Assembly: GCA_003157315.1 (NCBI GenBank)
Contig: PMJE01000507.1
Span: 1-13,684 of the forward strand
DNA length: 13,684 bases
Origin: Myxococcales bacterium
Lineage (GTDB): Bacteria > Myxococcota > Polyangia > Fen-1088
Direction: 5' to 3'
The notes beneath the pieces are model-generated. The model ran no database searches and was not told where the DNA came from. It worked only from the letters and a program-made list of their open reading frames with translations. Positions 1-6,916 of the stretch are shown here, piece after piece (within the stretch, counting starts at the first letter, position 1; every line of letters begins with the position of its first letter). The position numbers and the translations under genes were made by a program.

Positions 1-60
1 ACGCGCCAGACTTAGGATCTGGTTTCGTAAGAAATGGGGGTTCGAGTCCCCCTCCCCGCA
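1..60 (+). tRNA. tRNA-Leu (anticodon TAG), 3' part, cut by the window start
   Basis: The first 60 bases fold as the 3' two-thirds of a class II tRNA. The anticodon stem pairs 6-10 with 18-22 around a seven-base loop, with anticodon TAG at 13-15, which reads CTA leucine codons. A long variable arm follows at 23-35 (TTTC/GAAA stem), typical of tRNA-Leu. The T stem pairs 36-40 with 48-52 around loop TTCGAGT. The 3' acceptor strand is 53-59 with discriminator A at 60, and CCA is not encoded. The 5' acceptor strand and D arm lie outside the window. The DUF4145 gene and integrase remnant just downstream make this a likely integration target. Confidence 0.92.
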
Positions 61-147
61 CTACCGCGAAATTATTGCGAAAAATCCATCGATATTTAGG
101 TTCTCGGAAGGGTTGAATTCGCCAAGCGGGTCCTTATCGGGTCCTAG

Positions 148-153
148 AGGAGG
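148..153 (+). promoter_or_regulatory. Strong Shine-Dalgarno AGGAGG that sets the DUF4145 start
   Basis: A perfect AGGAGG within a purine-rich run (146-160) sits seven bases before the ATG at 161. The open frame could start further upstream at TTG 113, but this site argues for the ATG. Confidence 0.8.
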
Positions 154-160
154 AGAAGAG

Positions 161-1021
161 ATGCAGCGACTTGGAGTGTGGGCATTCAAGCAGGTACACA
201 AGTATCCAATTCCCTGGAGGAGTTGTCCCGAGTGCGACCATGCACTTGACCCTAGTTCGGCCAAGATGAAAAAGGCCCACTCCGCCCAACAAGCCAAGAT
301 GCAGGAAGACGGCAACCTCAGCCCAGATGAGGTTGTCGAAGAGTTCACGGCCAAGCTGGTCTGCACAGAATGCCAAAGCGAGGTTTTTTCAGCTGGCTCG
401 ACGTACCTGAAGCCCGTAGAAGAGGATACCAACAACCCATACCAGGAGTGGGCTCCAACCTACCGAGTCGAGTGGTTATCACAGTATCCGAGGCTCGCGC
501 AGACGCCGAAGGACATTCCGTGGGATCTCGCGCGGGAACTCCGACGTGCCAGCCACCTGTTCTGGTCTGATCTAAGCGCATGCGCTTCAGTCCTTCGATC
601 TACGATTGAGGTCTTTCTCGACTTGCAAGGTGTGTCTCGGAGAACCAAGACGAGGAAAGGTGACAGGTTCCTTGAACTGGAGGAGCGGATCGATCACTTC
701 GTTACCAGTGAGGAAGCCAAATCTCGGGCACGGGCGGACGAGTATGAGGAACTCCTGCGCGCGGCGAAGTTGATAGGGAACACGGGAGCGCATGCAGGGA
801 ACGCGGTCTCCGAAGAAGACGTGCAGCTACAGGCTCTGTTCATCCAGCGAGTTCTGGACCTCCGCTACGGAACACCAGACACGATACGCTCCAAAGCCAA
901 ACAGCTGCTAGACGGCCGCCCCTCACGTAGAGCCCGACGGAAAGCGGCTGGGACTCCGCCGGGCAAGGGCAGCACGGTGCATGCAGCCACCCCCGCATCT
1001 ATGAAAACTGGTCACCGCTGA
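161..1021 (+). CDS. DUF4145-domain protein with two CxxC pairs
   Basis: Predicted 286-residue soluble protein with no signal peptide or membrane segment. The N-terminal part carries two Cys pairs, CPEC (about 22-25) and CTEC (about 68-71), which could bind one zinc ion. Residues about 125-240 match the DUF4145 pattern: a helix starting near RASHLFWSDL, a Leu/Ile-rich helix (LRSTIEVFLD), and the hallmark LIGNTGAHAG near 204-213. The tail after about 245 is basic and Ala/Pro-rich, probably disordered. DUF4145 has no settled biochemical activity; the domain is known in restriction-type proteins and as stand-alone genes, often on mobile DNA. The position between a tRNA 3' end and an integrase remnant suggests cargo of an integrated element. 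ATG 161 is preferred over TTG 113 because of the AGGAGG at 148. Family assignment is by recall of motifs, without a profile search. Confidence 0.82.
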   Translation: MQRLGVWAFKQVHKYPIPWRSCPECDHALDPSSAKMKKAHSAQQAKMQEDGNLSPDEVVEEFTAKLVCTECQSEVFSAGSTYLKPVEEDTNNPYQEWAPTYRVEWLSQYPRLAQTPKDIPWDLARELRRASHLFWSDLSACASVLRSTIEVFLDLQGVSRRTKTRKGDRFLELEERIDHFVTSEEAKSRARADEYEELLRAAKLIGNTGAHAGNAVSEEDVQLQALFIQRVLDLRYGTPDTIRSKAKQLLDGRPSRRARRKAAGTPPGKGSTVHAATPASMKTGHR

Positions 1022-1043
1022 ATTGAAGCAACGCTGCTCGTCC

Positions 1044-1085
1044 AGGTAGGCGGCACAAGAGGCCCGGAGTGCCACCGAGCTACCT
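1044..1085. other. Imperfect inverted repeat between DUF4145 gene and integrase remnant
   Basis: AGGTAG (1044-1049) pairs with CTACCT (1080-1085), and inside it GGCAC (1052-1056) pairs with GTGCC (1069-1073), with an internal bulge and a 12-base loop. It starts 22 bases after the DUF4145 stop and touches the end of the integrase remnant. There is no T tract on either side, so it may be a weak terminator, a relic of a recombination site, or chance. Confidence 0.3.
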
Positions 1086-1412
1086 AGGCTGCTCCGAAAG
1101 GGACTACTCTTCCTTCGGTTCGCGGTTGTAGATACGATATGCGCGCCGATTCGCGGACGCGGTGGTCCTCCGACAGGTGGCCGTACACCTCGGCGGTGAA
1201 CGCGACGGAGTGGTGGCCGAGGTTCTTCTGCAGGTCGTAGAGGTTGCCGCCCGACATGAGATAGAAGGCGGGAACACCAGAAGGGCAGGGCCGCCCTTCC
1301 ACGGATCGGCCAGCTTGTGCTCTTGGAGGATCTGGACCAGCTCGGGCGGGATCGGCACCGTTCGGTACGGCCGCTTTTCGTCCGTCGGCGGCGCCCTCTT
1401 CACTCTAACTCC
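1084..1412 (-). pseudogene. Tyrosine recombinase (integrase) C-terminal remnant, frame-broken
   Basis: Two minus-strand frames together encode pieces of a phage-type integrase. The upstream piece (about 1412-1266) reads through RTVPIPPELVQILQEH and ends in a LLVFP-like stretch, which matches the segment before the catalytic core of tyrosine recombinases. The downstream piece (about 1266-1084) is in another frame and reads YLMSGGNLYDLQKNLGHHS, then a Y-x-H-L motif with the likely nucleophile Tyr in AEVYGHL. The stretch that should lie between, with the HDLRHTFA-type R...HxxR residues, is absent, and the frame changes at that point. The N-terminal core-binding domain is also missing. Recombinase activity is therefore not expected. 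It reads toward the tRNA and supports a decayed tRNA-targeting element. The joining point near 1266 is estimated from where the two frames meet. Confidence 0.8.
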
Positions 1413-1544
1413 CTGCCCCCTACGCCATTGCGCGGTCGAGGAATTCGATGGGATCGCCGATCCCTCTGTGCCGCGCTCACCGTCGGTGAAGCCTCCCGCT
1501 GCATCCCCTTGCAATCCAACCCTTTCTACTTGTAGGAGTGTGCC

Positions 1545-2375
1545 ATGCAATCAATCGGAGTTCTCGGGCTAGGCATCATCGGCGAGATCTGGGCCGAGCG
1601 CTATCAGGCTGCGGGCCGGCTGGCGGGCACCTGGAATCGCACACCCAAGCCACAGTGCCCACACTGGAAAAGGACCGCGCTTGAAGTAGTGGCTGCGTCC
1701 GACGTCACCCATATCATCGTCGCCGATCCCCCCGCTGTGTCGACCGTGCTCGATGCCATTTTGCCGGCGCTGGGAAAGGGCAAGGCGGTGGTTCAATCCA
1801 GCACCATCGATCCGAAGAGCGCGACGGATTTCGAAGCGCGGGTTCACGCCAGCGGGGCCGCCTATGTGGAATCGCCTTTCACGGGCAGTAAACCAGCTGC
1901 CGAATCTGGCACGGTGGTGTTCTTCATGGGCGGCGAAACCGCGGCGCTAGATGCAGTAGAGCCCCTGCTGGCGTGTGTATCCGAGACACGCTTTCGCCTG
2001 CCCACCGTCGGTCAAGCGGCGGCGCTGAAGCTGGCCATGAACCTCAACATCGCCGGGCAGATGCAAGCTTTGGCGGAAAGTCTGACCTTGGCCCGTCAGG
2101 CCGGCATCGGCGACGATTTCTACTTTCAAGTGTTGGCCAAGAACGTCTCCTACTCGGGGCTGGCGCGCCTCAAGGAAACCAAGCTCAAGACGGGCGATTT
2201 TGCCCCACAGTTTTCCGTCAAGCACCTGCACAAGGACATGCGCCTCGCAGACAGCACGGGCCACGGAGAGTTTCCCTTGCTGAAGACCGTGCGCGGTTGT
2301 CTGGCCCGCGCCGAAGGCGAGGGCATGGGAGACGATGACTTCTCGGCCCTCATTCGTCTGCTGGCCGTCAAGTGA
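1545..2375 (+). CDS. NAD(P)-dependent beta-hydroxyacid dehydrogenase (3-hydroxyisobutyrate dehydrogenase family)
   Basis: Predicted 276-residue cytoplasmic oxidoreductase, slightly shorter than the usual 290-300 residues. The N-terminal Rossmann fold has the dinucleotide motif GLGIIG at 8-13. The substrate-binding segment SPFTGSKPAAESGT (110-123) corresponds to the family's DAPVSGG-type motif. The catalytic lysine is likely K162 in LKLAMNLN, with N166 beside it, and the C-terminal all-helical domain has the conserved KD at 230-231. The family reversibly oxidises beta-hydroxyacids (3-hydroxyisobutyrate, tartronate semialdehyde) or reduces succinic semialdehyde/glyoxylate; the substrate here cannot be told from sequence alone. 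The variant substrate motif (PFTGS rather than PVSGG) leans toward the GLYR/imine-reductase side of the superfamily. ATG 1545 is supported by AGGAG at 1534-1538 with a six-base spacer. It is monocistronic, and it is unclear whether it is element cargo or flanking chromosome. Confidence 0.9.
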   Translation: MQSIGVLGLGIIGEIWAERYQAAGRLAGTWNRTPKPQCPHWKRTALEVVAASDVTHIIVADPPAVSTVLDAILPALGKGKAVVQSSTIDPKSATDFEARVHASGAAYVESPFTGSKPAAESGTVVFFMGGETAALDAVEPLLACVSETRFRLPTVGQAAALKLAMNLNIAGQMQALAESLTLARQAGIGDDFYFQVLAKNVSYSGLARLKETKLKTGDFAPQFSVKHLHKDMRLADSTGHGEFPLLKTVRGCLARAEGEGMGDDDFSALIRLLAVK

Positions 2376-2421
2376 TTCGATCGGCCGAGGGACGTTCCTG
2401 CCCGGTCGAGAGGACAGTCGA

Positions 2422-2952
2422 TCAGCGGCGCCCGCGGTGGAATTCGCCGTGGCTCCGCTGCTCCATGCGCTCTTGGCGGACGCCATGGTTGTTGCGCTCG
2501 AAACGGCCGCGGTCATTGTGTTCCGCGTGTTCCCGCCTCTGCAATTGCGCCTCGCCGCGGTGCCCTAGCCTCTCCCGTCGGTGTTCATTGATATTCCGGT
2601 CTCTGGCGGCCTGGTAGTGCCTGTACCTGCCCGGGGGGACGCGCAACAAACCTCGCGGGACCTCTCGCCCGTGGGCGACGACCCAACCTCCCCGATGGTC
2701 TCGCGTGTGGTACCACACCCGGCCCGCGCGGTGCCAGTACCAGCCGTCTACGAAGAAGACCTCTTGGTCGTATTCCGGCACAACCTGCACACCAGGGCTG
2801 ATTTCGACCAGGGCGGGCGGGGTTTCAAAACGGATTGTTGGTACGCCGACCCGCACCTGAAGGTTCACCTGCGCTGCACTGGTTCGGGGAAAGGCGACCG
2901 AGAGCAGCAAGGGCGTGATCGCCACGCACGACACGGCAAACTTGATTCGCAT
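2422..2952 (-). CDS. Secreted protein with aromatic WYxR-type core and His/Arg-rich tail
   Basis: Predicted 176-residue exported protein. Residues 1-27 form a Sec signal peptide (MRIK, a hydrophobic core, TSAA before Q28). The mature core (about 28-115) has PALVEISPGVQVVPEYDQEVFF, then DGWYWHRAGRVWYHTRDH, then GGWVVAHG and RVPPGRY. This resembles a common deltaproteobacterial family of small periplasmic proteins of unknown function, with a conserved pattern of Tyr/Trp-rich strands followed by a VPR...LPPGY-like end. Residues about 117-176 are very rich in Arg, His, Glu and Asn and probably disordered; a metal- or nucleic-acid-binding role is conceivable but unproven. The start is supported by GAGGA at 2962-2966, about nine bases upstream. 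It is divergent from the lipoprotein gene at 3125, sharing a 172-base intergenic region, and its stop faces the reductase gene 46 bases away. Confidence 0.75.
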   Translation of the reverse strand: MRIKFAVSCVAITPLLLSVAFPRTSAAQVNLQVRVGVPTIRFETPPALVEISPGVQVVPEYDQEVFFVDGWYWHRAGRVWYHTRDHRGGWVVAHGREVPRGLLRVPPGRYRHYQAARDRNINEHRRERLGHRGEAQLQRREHAEHNDRGRFERNNHGVRQERMEQRSHGEFHRGRR

Positions 2953-3111
2953 GGATCTCTTCCTCTCCTTTTCAAACGCGCGGCTTGACTTGCAATATCG
3001 GCGCGGGTCAAACGTGCGCTATTGTACTCCATTCCCGCCGCAGCGTTGTCAGCGCGTAGTCGGTGGTCAGAAACTTTCTGCCGAGGGCAATACCGAGTAT
3101 AGTTGCAAGAG

Positions 3112-3118
3112 AAGGGAG
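3112..3118 (+). promoter_or_regulatory. Shine-Dalgarno AAGGGAG setting the lipoprotein start at 3125
   Basis: AAGGGAG ends six bases before ATG 3125. The reading frame is open back to 2915, but only this start places a signal peptide and lipobox at the N-terminus. Confidence 0.65.
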
Positions 3119-3124
3119 CGTCTC

Positions 3125-3607
3125 ATGCATAGGGCAGCTTTCACTCTTGCCGTGCTTGCAGCAGCCTGTAGCAGCGATGCCACTGCCAACGTGGCCGGTA
3201 CCTACACCCTTGCCCTCACCGTCCAGCAGAACGAGTGCGGCATCCTGACCAATGCCGCGGAAACCTCTTCCACTGGCGTGACCGTGGTAGTGACCCAAGA
3301 CGGCGCCAACGTGACAGCTAAGGTGCAAGGTGTGGCCGGGATGGGTCTCAGCTTGGCCACGGGCAGCGACACGTTCACCGGGAAAATCTCGGGCAATTCA
3401 CTCGATCTGTCAATCATCGGAACCGTGGCCGGGTCCAGCGGCACCTGTGCCTTCACACGCAACGCCCACCTGGTCGGCACGCTTGCCGGAGATCTGCTCA
3501 CCGGAAGCGTGACCTACACATACGCTACCAACAAGAACGCGGACTGCGGAACCCGCGACACCTGCCAAGACATACAGCGCTTCAACGGCACCCGCCCCCC
3601 CACCTGA
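3125..3607 (+). CDS. Small beta-rich lipoprotein, function unknown
   Basis: Predicted 160-residue lipoprotein. A short signal peptide ends in lipobox LAAAC with the lipidated Cys at residue 15, followed by SSDATAN, so an outer-membrane or periplasm-facing anchor is likely. The mature part alternates Thr/Val/Ser strands (GTYTLALTVQQN, GVTVVVTQDGANVTAKVQG, FTGKISGNSLDLSI), a pattern seen in lipocalin-like or small beta-barrel domains. Four further cysteines (38, 108, 141, 147) could form two disulfides. I do not recognise a named family. The longer frame from 2915 overlaps the divergent gene and is not favoured. It lies opposite the His/Arg-rich secreted protein gene, and its stop is 48 bases from the convergent beta-helix gene. 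Confidence 0.75.
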   Translation: MHRAAFTLAVLAAACSSDATANVAGTYTLALTVQQNECGILTNAAETSSTGVTVVVTQDGANVTAKVQGVAGMGLSLATGSDTFTGKISGNSLDLSIIGTVAGSSGTCAFTRNAHLVGTLAGDLLTGSVTYTYATNKNADCGTRDTCQDIQRFNGTRPPT

Positions 3608-3655
3608 GTTGGTAGGCCCCGTCGGAACGGAGTCTTCACCGCCCCGGGTTCGTCC

Positions 3656-5425
3656 CTATCTCTCGAAGGCACCCAGGTCGGATCCGGCTCCACTCGTCGA
3701 TCGGACCTCCACTTGCTGATCGGCGAGGTACTGGAAGACCGGCGTCAGATCGAGAGCTTCAGGGTTGTTGGTGACCGCGGGAGCAAGAATGCCGCCGATG
3801 CCGACAGCTGAGGATCCCGCAGTGAGGTGGAAATCGTTGCCAGTGGCGTTGACGAATCCGGGATCGTTTCCCGAAGGCGAGACGATGCTCGCGGTGCCGC
3901 TGGCGCTGGCCCCGCCGCGTTTCCACGATGTCCAGCCTGGTGAAACCCAGTTGACTCCGAAATCGAAATTCTCCAGGCCACAGTAGCCGAATTGCAGGGG
4001 CGCCGCCGCTGACCCAACCGTGCGCGGCAAGCTGGCGTAGATGTTGTTGTGCTGGCGTATCACCCCAGGCTGTGGCCCCGACGGACAGTCGAAGCCGCCC
4101 CAGGTCTCGTTGAAGATGTCGAGCGCGCCGTAGAAGTCCGATTGGTTGGCCACAACCACAACCGTGTTGTCGTAGAAAGCGAGGGCGCCATTGGCTTGAT
4201 TGGCCCGGCCGTGGCCGGACTGGTCGTCTTCATTCCAATGGATGAAATCTTGGGCGAGGCTCTTGTCGACGATAATGTTGCCGTACACGAAGTCGTGGGC
4301 ATAGGTCGGAAGAGATCCGAGGACAGGCCAGCCATTCTGCGGGTTCACCAAATCCAAATCCCAGCCCTGCGGTGACTGTTCAACGTAGTTGTAGCGGACA
4401 ATGGTGCCCGCGGAACGGTCCTTGAGCTGGCTGCCCATGGAGCCGGTCTTCATCGCACCGTAGTGGTTGTATTCGATGATCACGCCCTGGGACTCGGTGT
4501 AGCTCTGGTGGCAGGTATAGCTTCCCACCGCTCCATTGTCGTAGAAGTAGTTTCCCTGCAACACAGTGTCGACTTCAAGACCAGCCCAATACGAAGTAGG
4601 AGCCGACCCGTCTCCGATCCAATTGTAGAAACCGAGGCCGCAATTGTGGAGCGTGTTTCCGCTGATAAGAAGGTGACTAGCTGAATGCGCGTAAATGCAC
4701 GCGCTGAATATGCCGTAGTTGGCGGAGGTGCCATTTTCGGCGGTGAACTTGTAGGCGGTGCCGGAGTCGCGCACCTCCAGCCCGGCAATCTGTATGTAGG
4801 CCGGGAGCACGGTGCCGCGGTTGACCGCAATCTGGATGATGCCTGAGTCCTGGATGGCGCTATTGCCGGTGGCGTCCTGCCAGTAGTTGTGCATGTTGGC
4901 GCTGGTGGTGGCGCCGTCGCCGGAGATGACGGGAAGCTCGCAGCCCGGCCCTGGTACCCCCAGCACGCGGATCCACTGCGCGGATGTCCCTTGGCCAGAG
5001 ACCAAGAACTTCTCGTGGTACGGCGTACTCTGATAGTGGATGTAGACTGTGTCGCCGGCCTTGAGGCTGTACCAAGGCACCGCGCCGATAGTCGCGTATG
5101 TCTGACCCGGGCCGACGTGGTAGCTGGTGCCGCCGCCCCCGGGCGCGGTGGAGCCGAACAGCGGACAGGTTGTTCCGCTGCCCGTGCCGGTGCCGCCTGT
5201 GCTCGATGCGCTCTCGCCCCCGCTTGCACTGATTCCGCCCGAGCCAGCAGTTGTGCCCCCACGTGGACTGGTCGCGGATTGCCCGCCCCCTCCCTTCACC
5301 CCGCCGCCATTTTCGGTCGCACCTCCTCCAGCACCTGTGCCGCCAACCTTGCCGCCGCCGCTGCTCGAACAAGCGAGCACGGCCAAGGTCGCCGAGAGAA
5401 AAAGGGAAAGAGTCGAACGGGGCAC
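3656..5425 (-). CDS. Right-handed parallel beta-helix lipoprotein
   Basis: Predicted 589-residue surface or periplasmic lipoprotein. The signal peptide ends in lipobox LAVLAC with the lipidated Cys at residue 19. Residues 20-86 are a Gly/Ser/Thr linker. From about 100 the domain opens with VGPGQTYATIGAVPW and LKAGDTVYIH, the usual cap of bacterial beta-helix proteins. Parallel coils follow, marked by repeated Asn-ladder segments such as LLISGNTLHNC, VLQGNYFYDN, IIEYNHYG, IVRYNYVEQ, FVYGNIIVD and LAFYDNTVVV. The C-terminus ends in SDLGAFER, matching the D-x-GAFE end common in this fold. Such proteins include pectate lyases, alginate-type epimerases and adhesins; I see no diagnostic catalytic set, so polysaccharide binding or cleavage is an inference. 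The start codon is GTG with only a weak G-rich ribosome site. The gene is divergent from the DUF1573 gene across 120 bases, which contain a TATACT box (5484-5489, minus) without a clear -35. Confidence 0.85.
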   Translation of the reverse strand: MPRSTLSLFLSATLAVLACSSSGGGKVGGTGAGGGATENGGGVKGGGGQSATSPRGGTTAGSGGISASGGESASSTGGTGTGSGTTCPLFGSTAPGGGGTSYHVGPGQTYATIGAVPWYSLKAGDTVYIHYQSTPYHEKFLVSGQGTSAQWIRVLGVPGPGCELPVISGDGATTSANMHNYWQDATGNSAIQDSGIIQIAVNRGTVLPAYIQIAGLEVRDSGTAYKFTAENGTSANYGIFSACIYAHSASHLLISGNTLHNCGLGFYNWIGDGSAPTSYWAGLEVDTVLQGNYFYDNGAVGSYTCHQSYTESQGVIIEYNHYGAMKTGSMGSQLKDRSAGTIVRYNYVEQSPQGWDLDLVNPQNGWPVLGSLPTYAHDFVYGNIIVDKSLAQDFIHWNEDDQSGHGRANQANGALAFYDNTVVVVANQSDFYGALDIFNETWGGFDCPSGPQPGVIRQHNNIYASLPRTVGSAAAPLQFGYCGLENFDFGVNWVSPGWTSWKRGGASASGTASIVSPSGNDPGFVNATGNDFHLTAGSSAVGIGGILAPAVTNNPEALDLTPVFQYLADQQVEVRSTSGAGSDLGAFER

Positions 5426-5545
5426 GAATCCCCCACACGAGGTTTGCCCATCTTGTGGCGGGCTGAAAACCGGATACCCTCTAAGTATACACTAGCGCGC
5501 CTCGCAAATTTCCCCCTAGTCCTCATCCTCTGCTACTCTCGCTAG

Positions 5546-6685
5546 ATGCCTCGTGAAGCTGCAAGAACCTGGCTCGCCGCGATCCGCTGTACCATCCGAT
5601 CTCGTGCGCTGGGGTTGCTGGTTCTCTCGCTGTGCCTCGTGGGATGCGGAGGGCGGGCCAGGTCGGCGCGGGCGTCGGTGGATGCGGGTGGAGCAAGAAT
5701 CGCATTCGAGAGCGAAGTGCACGATTTCGGCACGGTGACTGAGGGCGACAAACTCAGATACGCCTTCGTGGTGAAGAACCCAGGCAATGCCCCGCTGCTG
5801 ATCAGCGGCGCTCATGCATCGTGCGGGTGCACGGTGGCTGCGCTGAAGAGCAATTCGATTGCACCGGGCGGTGCCGGTGAGATCGACGCCACCTTTGACA
5901 CCCACAACCGCGTCGGGCCCAGCCGCACAACGATCACGGTCGACTCGAACGCCACGGGGCAAGCCCACGTCACGGTCACGCTGACCGCCAACGTGGAACG
6001 AATGCTCGCGCTGGAGCAGAGCTACGTGCGCGTGGTGACCGAGTATGGGGTTCCACACGTAGACAAGGTGTGGCTGACCGGTAAGCTGCTGGCTGAGGCG
6101 ACCCCGAAAATCCTCAAGCTGGAAAGCCCAAGGCGAGCTGACACGCCAGTCGACGCGGACAAGGACCCTATCCTCGATGCATTGGAGGTGCGGCTCATCG
6201 AGGAGAAGGTGGGCGACACGGTCAAGAAGGGGCTGGAGCTCAAACTCAAGGGCAACAAGGTCGCCGCCGGATCGGGCAAGGTGACTATTGCCACCGGTCT
6301 GGCGAAGCCTGAACAACTGGAGCTCAATTTGACCTGGGCTGTGACCAGCACGCTTCAGGTAGTGCCGGACCGTCTGAGTTTTGCTGCCGGATCGGGCGAT
6401 GGCCACGAGCGCGAGCTGCGGGTTTCGAGCAAGAAGCCGAATTTCAAGTTGTTGCGGGTTCGTGTGCTCGATGGCCCGTTTGCCGCCGCAATCGAGAAGC
6501 CTGAATCGAACGCAGTATTCAAGGTGAAGGTGACCTGGAACGGGACGCCGCCCGGGAAGCAGGCTGAACCAGGCATCGGAAAGCTGCAACTCATCAGCAA
6601 CGACCCAGCCGAGCCAAAGAAGGTGGTGGAGCTGAAAACTCCTGCGGTGCCAGTCCCTCCGTCGCCTCCACCAGCGCGACACTGA
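5546..6685 (+). CDS. DUF1573-domain lipoprotein
   Basis: Predicted 379-residue lipoprotein. A longish N-terminus leads into hydrophobic ALGLLVLSLCLVGC, lipobox LVGC, with the lipidated Cys at 34. Residues about 52-150 carry a typical DUF1573 domain: HDFGTVTEGDKLRYAFVVKN, then PLLISGAHASCGCTVA with the hallmark SCGCT at 92-96, then a Ser/Thr-rich strand set ending VTVTLTANVE. DUF1573 is an Ig-like/ASH-type fold of unknown biochemical role, frequent in exported proteins of Bacteroidota, Planctomycetota and Myxococcota. A second beta-rich half (about 150-365) includes TLQVVPDRLSFAAGSGD and GKLQLISNDPAEP, which looks like another Ig-like module. The tail is Pro-rich. No ribosome site is visible before ATG 5546, so translation may be leaderless or the start may differ. 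It is divergent from the beta-helix gene. Confidence 0.87.
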   Translation: MPREAARTWLAAIRCTIRSRALGLLVLSLCLVGCGGRARSARASVDAGGARIAFESEVHDFGTVTEGDKLRYAFVVKNPGNAPLLISGAHASCGCTVAALKSNSIAPGGAGEIDATFDTHNRVGPSRTTITVDSNATGQAHVTVTLTANVERMLALEQSYVRVVTEYGVPHVDKVWLTGKLLAEATPKILKLESPRRADTPVDADKDPILDALEVRLIEEKVGDTVKKGLELKLKGNKVAAGSGKVTIATGLAKPEQLELNLTWAVTSTLQVVPDRLSFAAGSGDGHERELRVSSKKPNFKLLRVRVLDGPFAAAIEKPESNAVFKVKVTWNGTPPGKQAEPGIGKLQLISNDPAEPKKVVELKTPAVPVPPSPPPARH

Positions 6686-6733
6686 CTCTGGAGCTGTGGG
6701 CAGCAGCGGTGGCGCGGCGGGCGGGAATCGCTT

Positions 6734-6916
6734 TCAGCGACAGAAACGTGGCGGCCCGGTGTGCAGTGAGAAGTACACAATCACACCTACGAAAACCAGG
6801 AGGAACGCGGTTATCCAATAGGCCGCGGGGCGGGCGTAGTTGAGTGTCCACCCCGTACCGATGCGTTTGCGCACCCACAACCGATCGACTAGCCAATCGG
6901 GAAGCGCTACAGGCAA
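6734..6916 (-). CDS. Small DUF5808-like membrane protein (start uncertain)
   Basis: About 60 residues if translation begins at TTG 6916. The core VRKRIGTGWTLNYARPAAY closely follows the DUF5808 signature (VPKR-x-G-x-GWTLNFARPxAW), and a single membrane helix follows (YWITAFLLVFVGVIVYFSL), then a short tail ending RFCR. The frame is open further upstream to 7123, but that part overlaps the Cys-rich lipoprotein gene in another frame and has no domain character. A start at TTG 6916 overlaps the lipoprotein stop (6907) by ten bases, which would fit translational coupling. The usual N-terminal half of the family (aromatic, DDPR-like segment before VPKR) is only weakly visible as LPDWLVDRLW, so it could instead be the remnant of a truncated gene. 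The function of DUF5808 is unknown. Confidence 0.5.
   Translation of the reverse strand: MPVALPDWLVDRLWVRKRIGTGWTLNYARPAAYWITAFLLVFVGVIVYFSLHTGPPRFCR

Noticed and set aside
113..160. TTG start at 113 for the DUF4145 gene
   Set aside because: No ribosome site before it, whereas AGGAGG stands seven bases before ATG 161.
1022..1544. Possible attR copy of the tRNA 3' end near the integrase remnant
   Set aside because: I scanned by eye for repeats of the T-arm/acceptor sequence here and further on and found none; the far end may be outside the window or lost.
1162..1572. 136-residue plus-strand frame opposite the integrase remnant
   Set aside because: It is the antisense of recognisable recombinase segments and shows no domain or ribosome site.
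1947..2516. 189-residue minus-strand frame over the reductase gene
   Set aside because: Antisense to a gene with intact Rossmann and catalytic motifs, and no signal of its own.
4480..5262. 260-residue minus-strand frame inside the beta-helix gene
   Set aside because: Same strand, other frame, Ala/Arg/Thr-rich with no domain; a shadow of the Gly/Ser linker and first coils.
5484..5489. Promoter for the beta-helix gene (TATACT on the minus strand)
   Set aside because: A good -10 hexamer, but no matching -35 at 16-18 bases and no extended -10, so it was not listed as a promoter.
5516..6682. 388-residue open frame antisense to the DUF1573 gene
   Set aside because: Arg/His/Leu-rich translation with no domain, fully opposite a gene with clear DUF1573 motifs; typical high-GC shadow frame.
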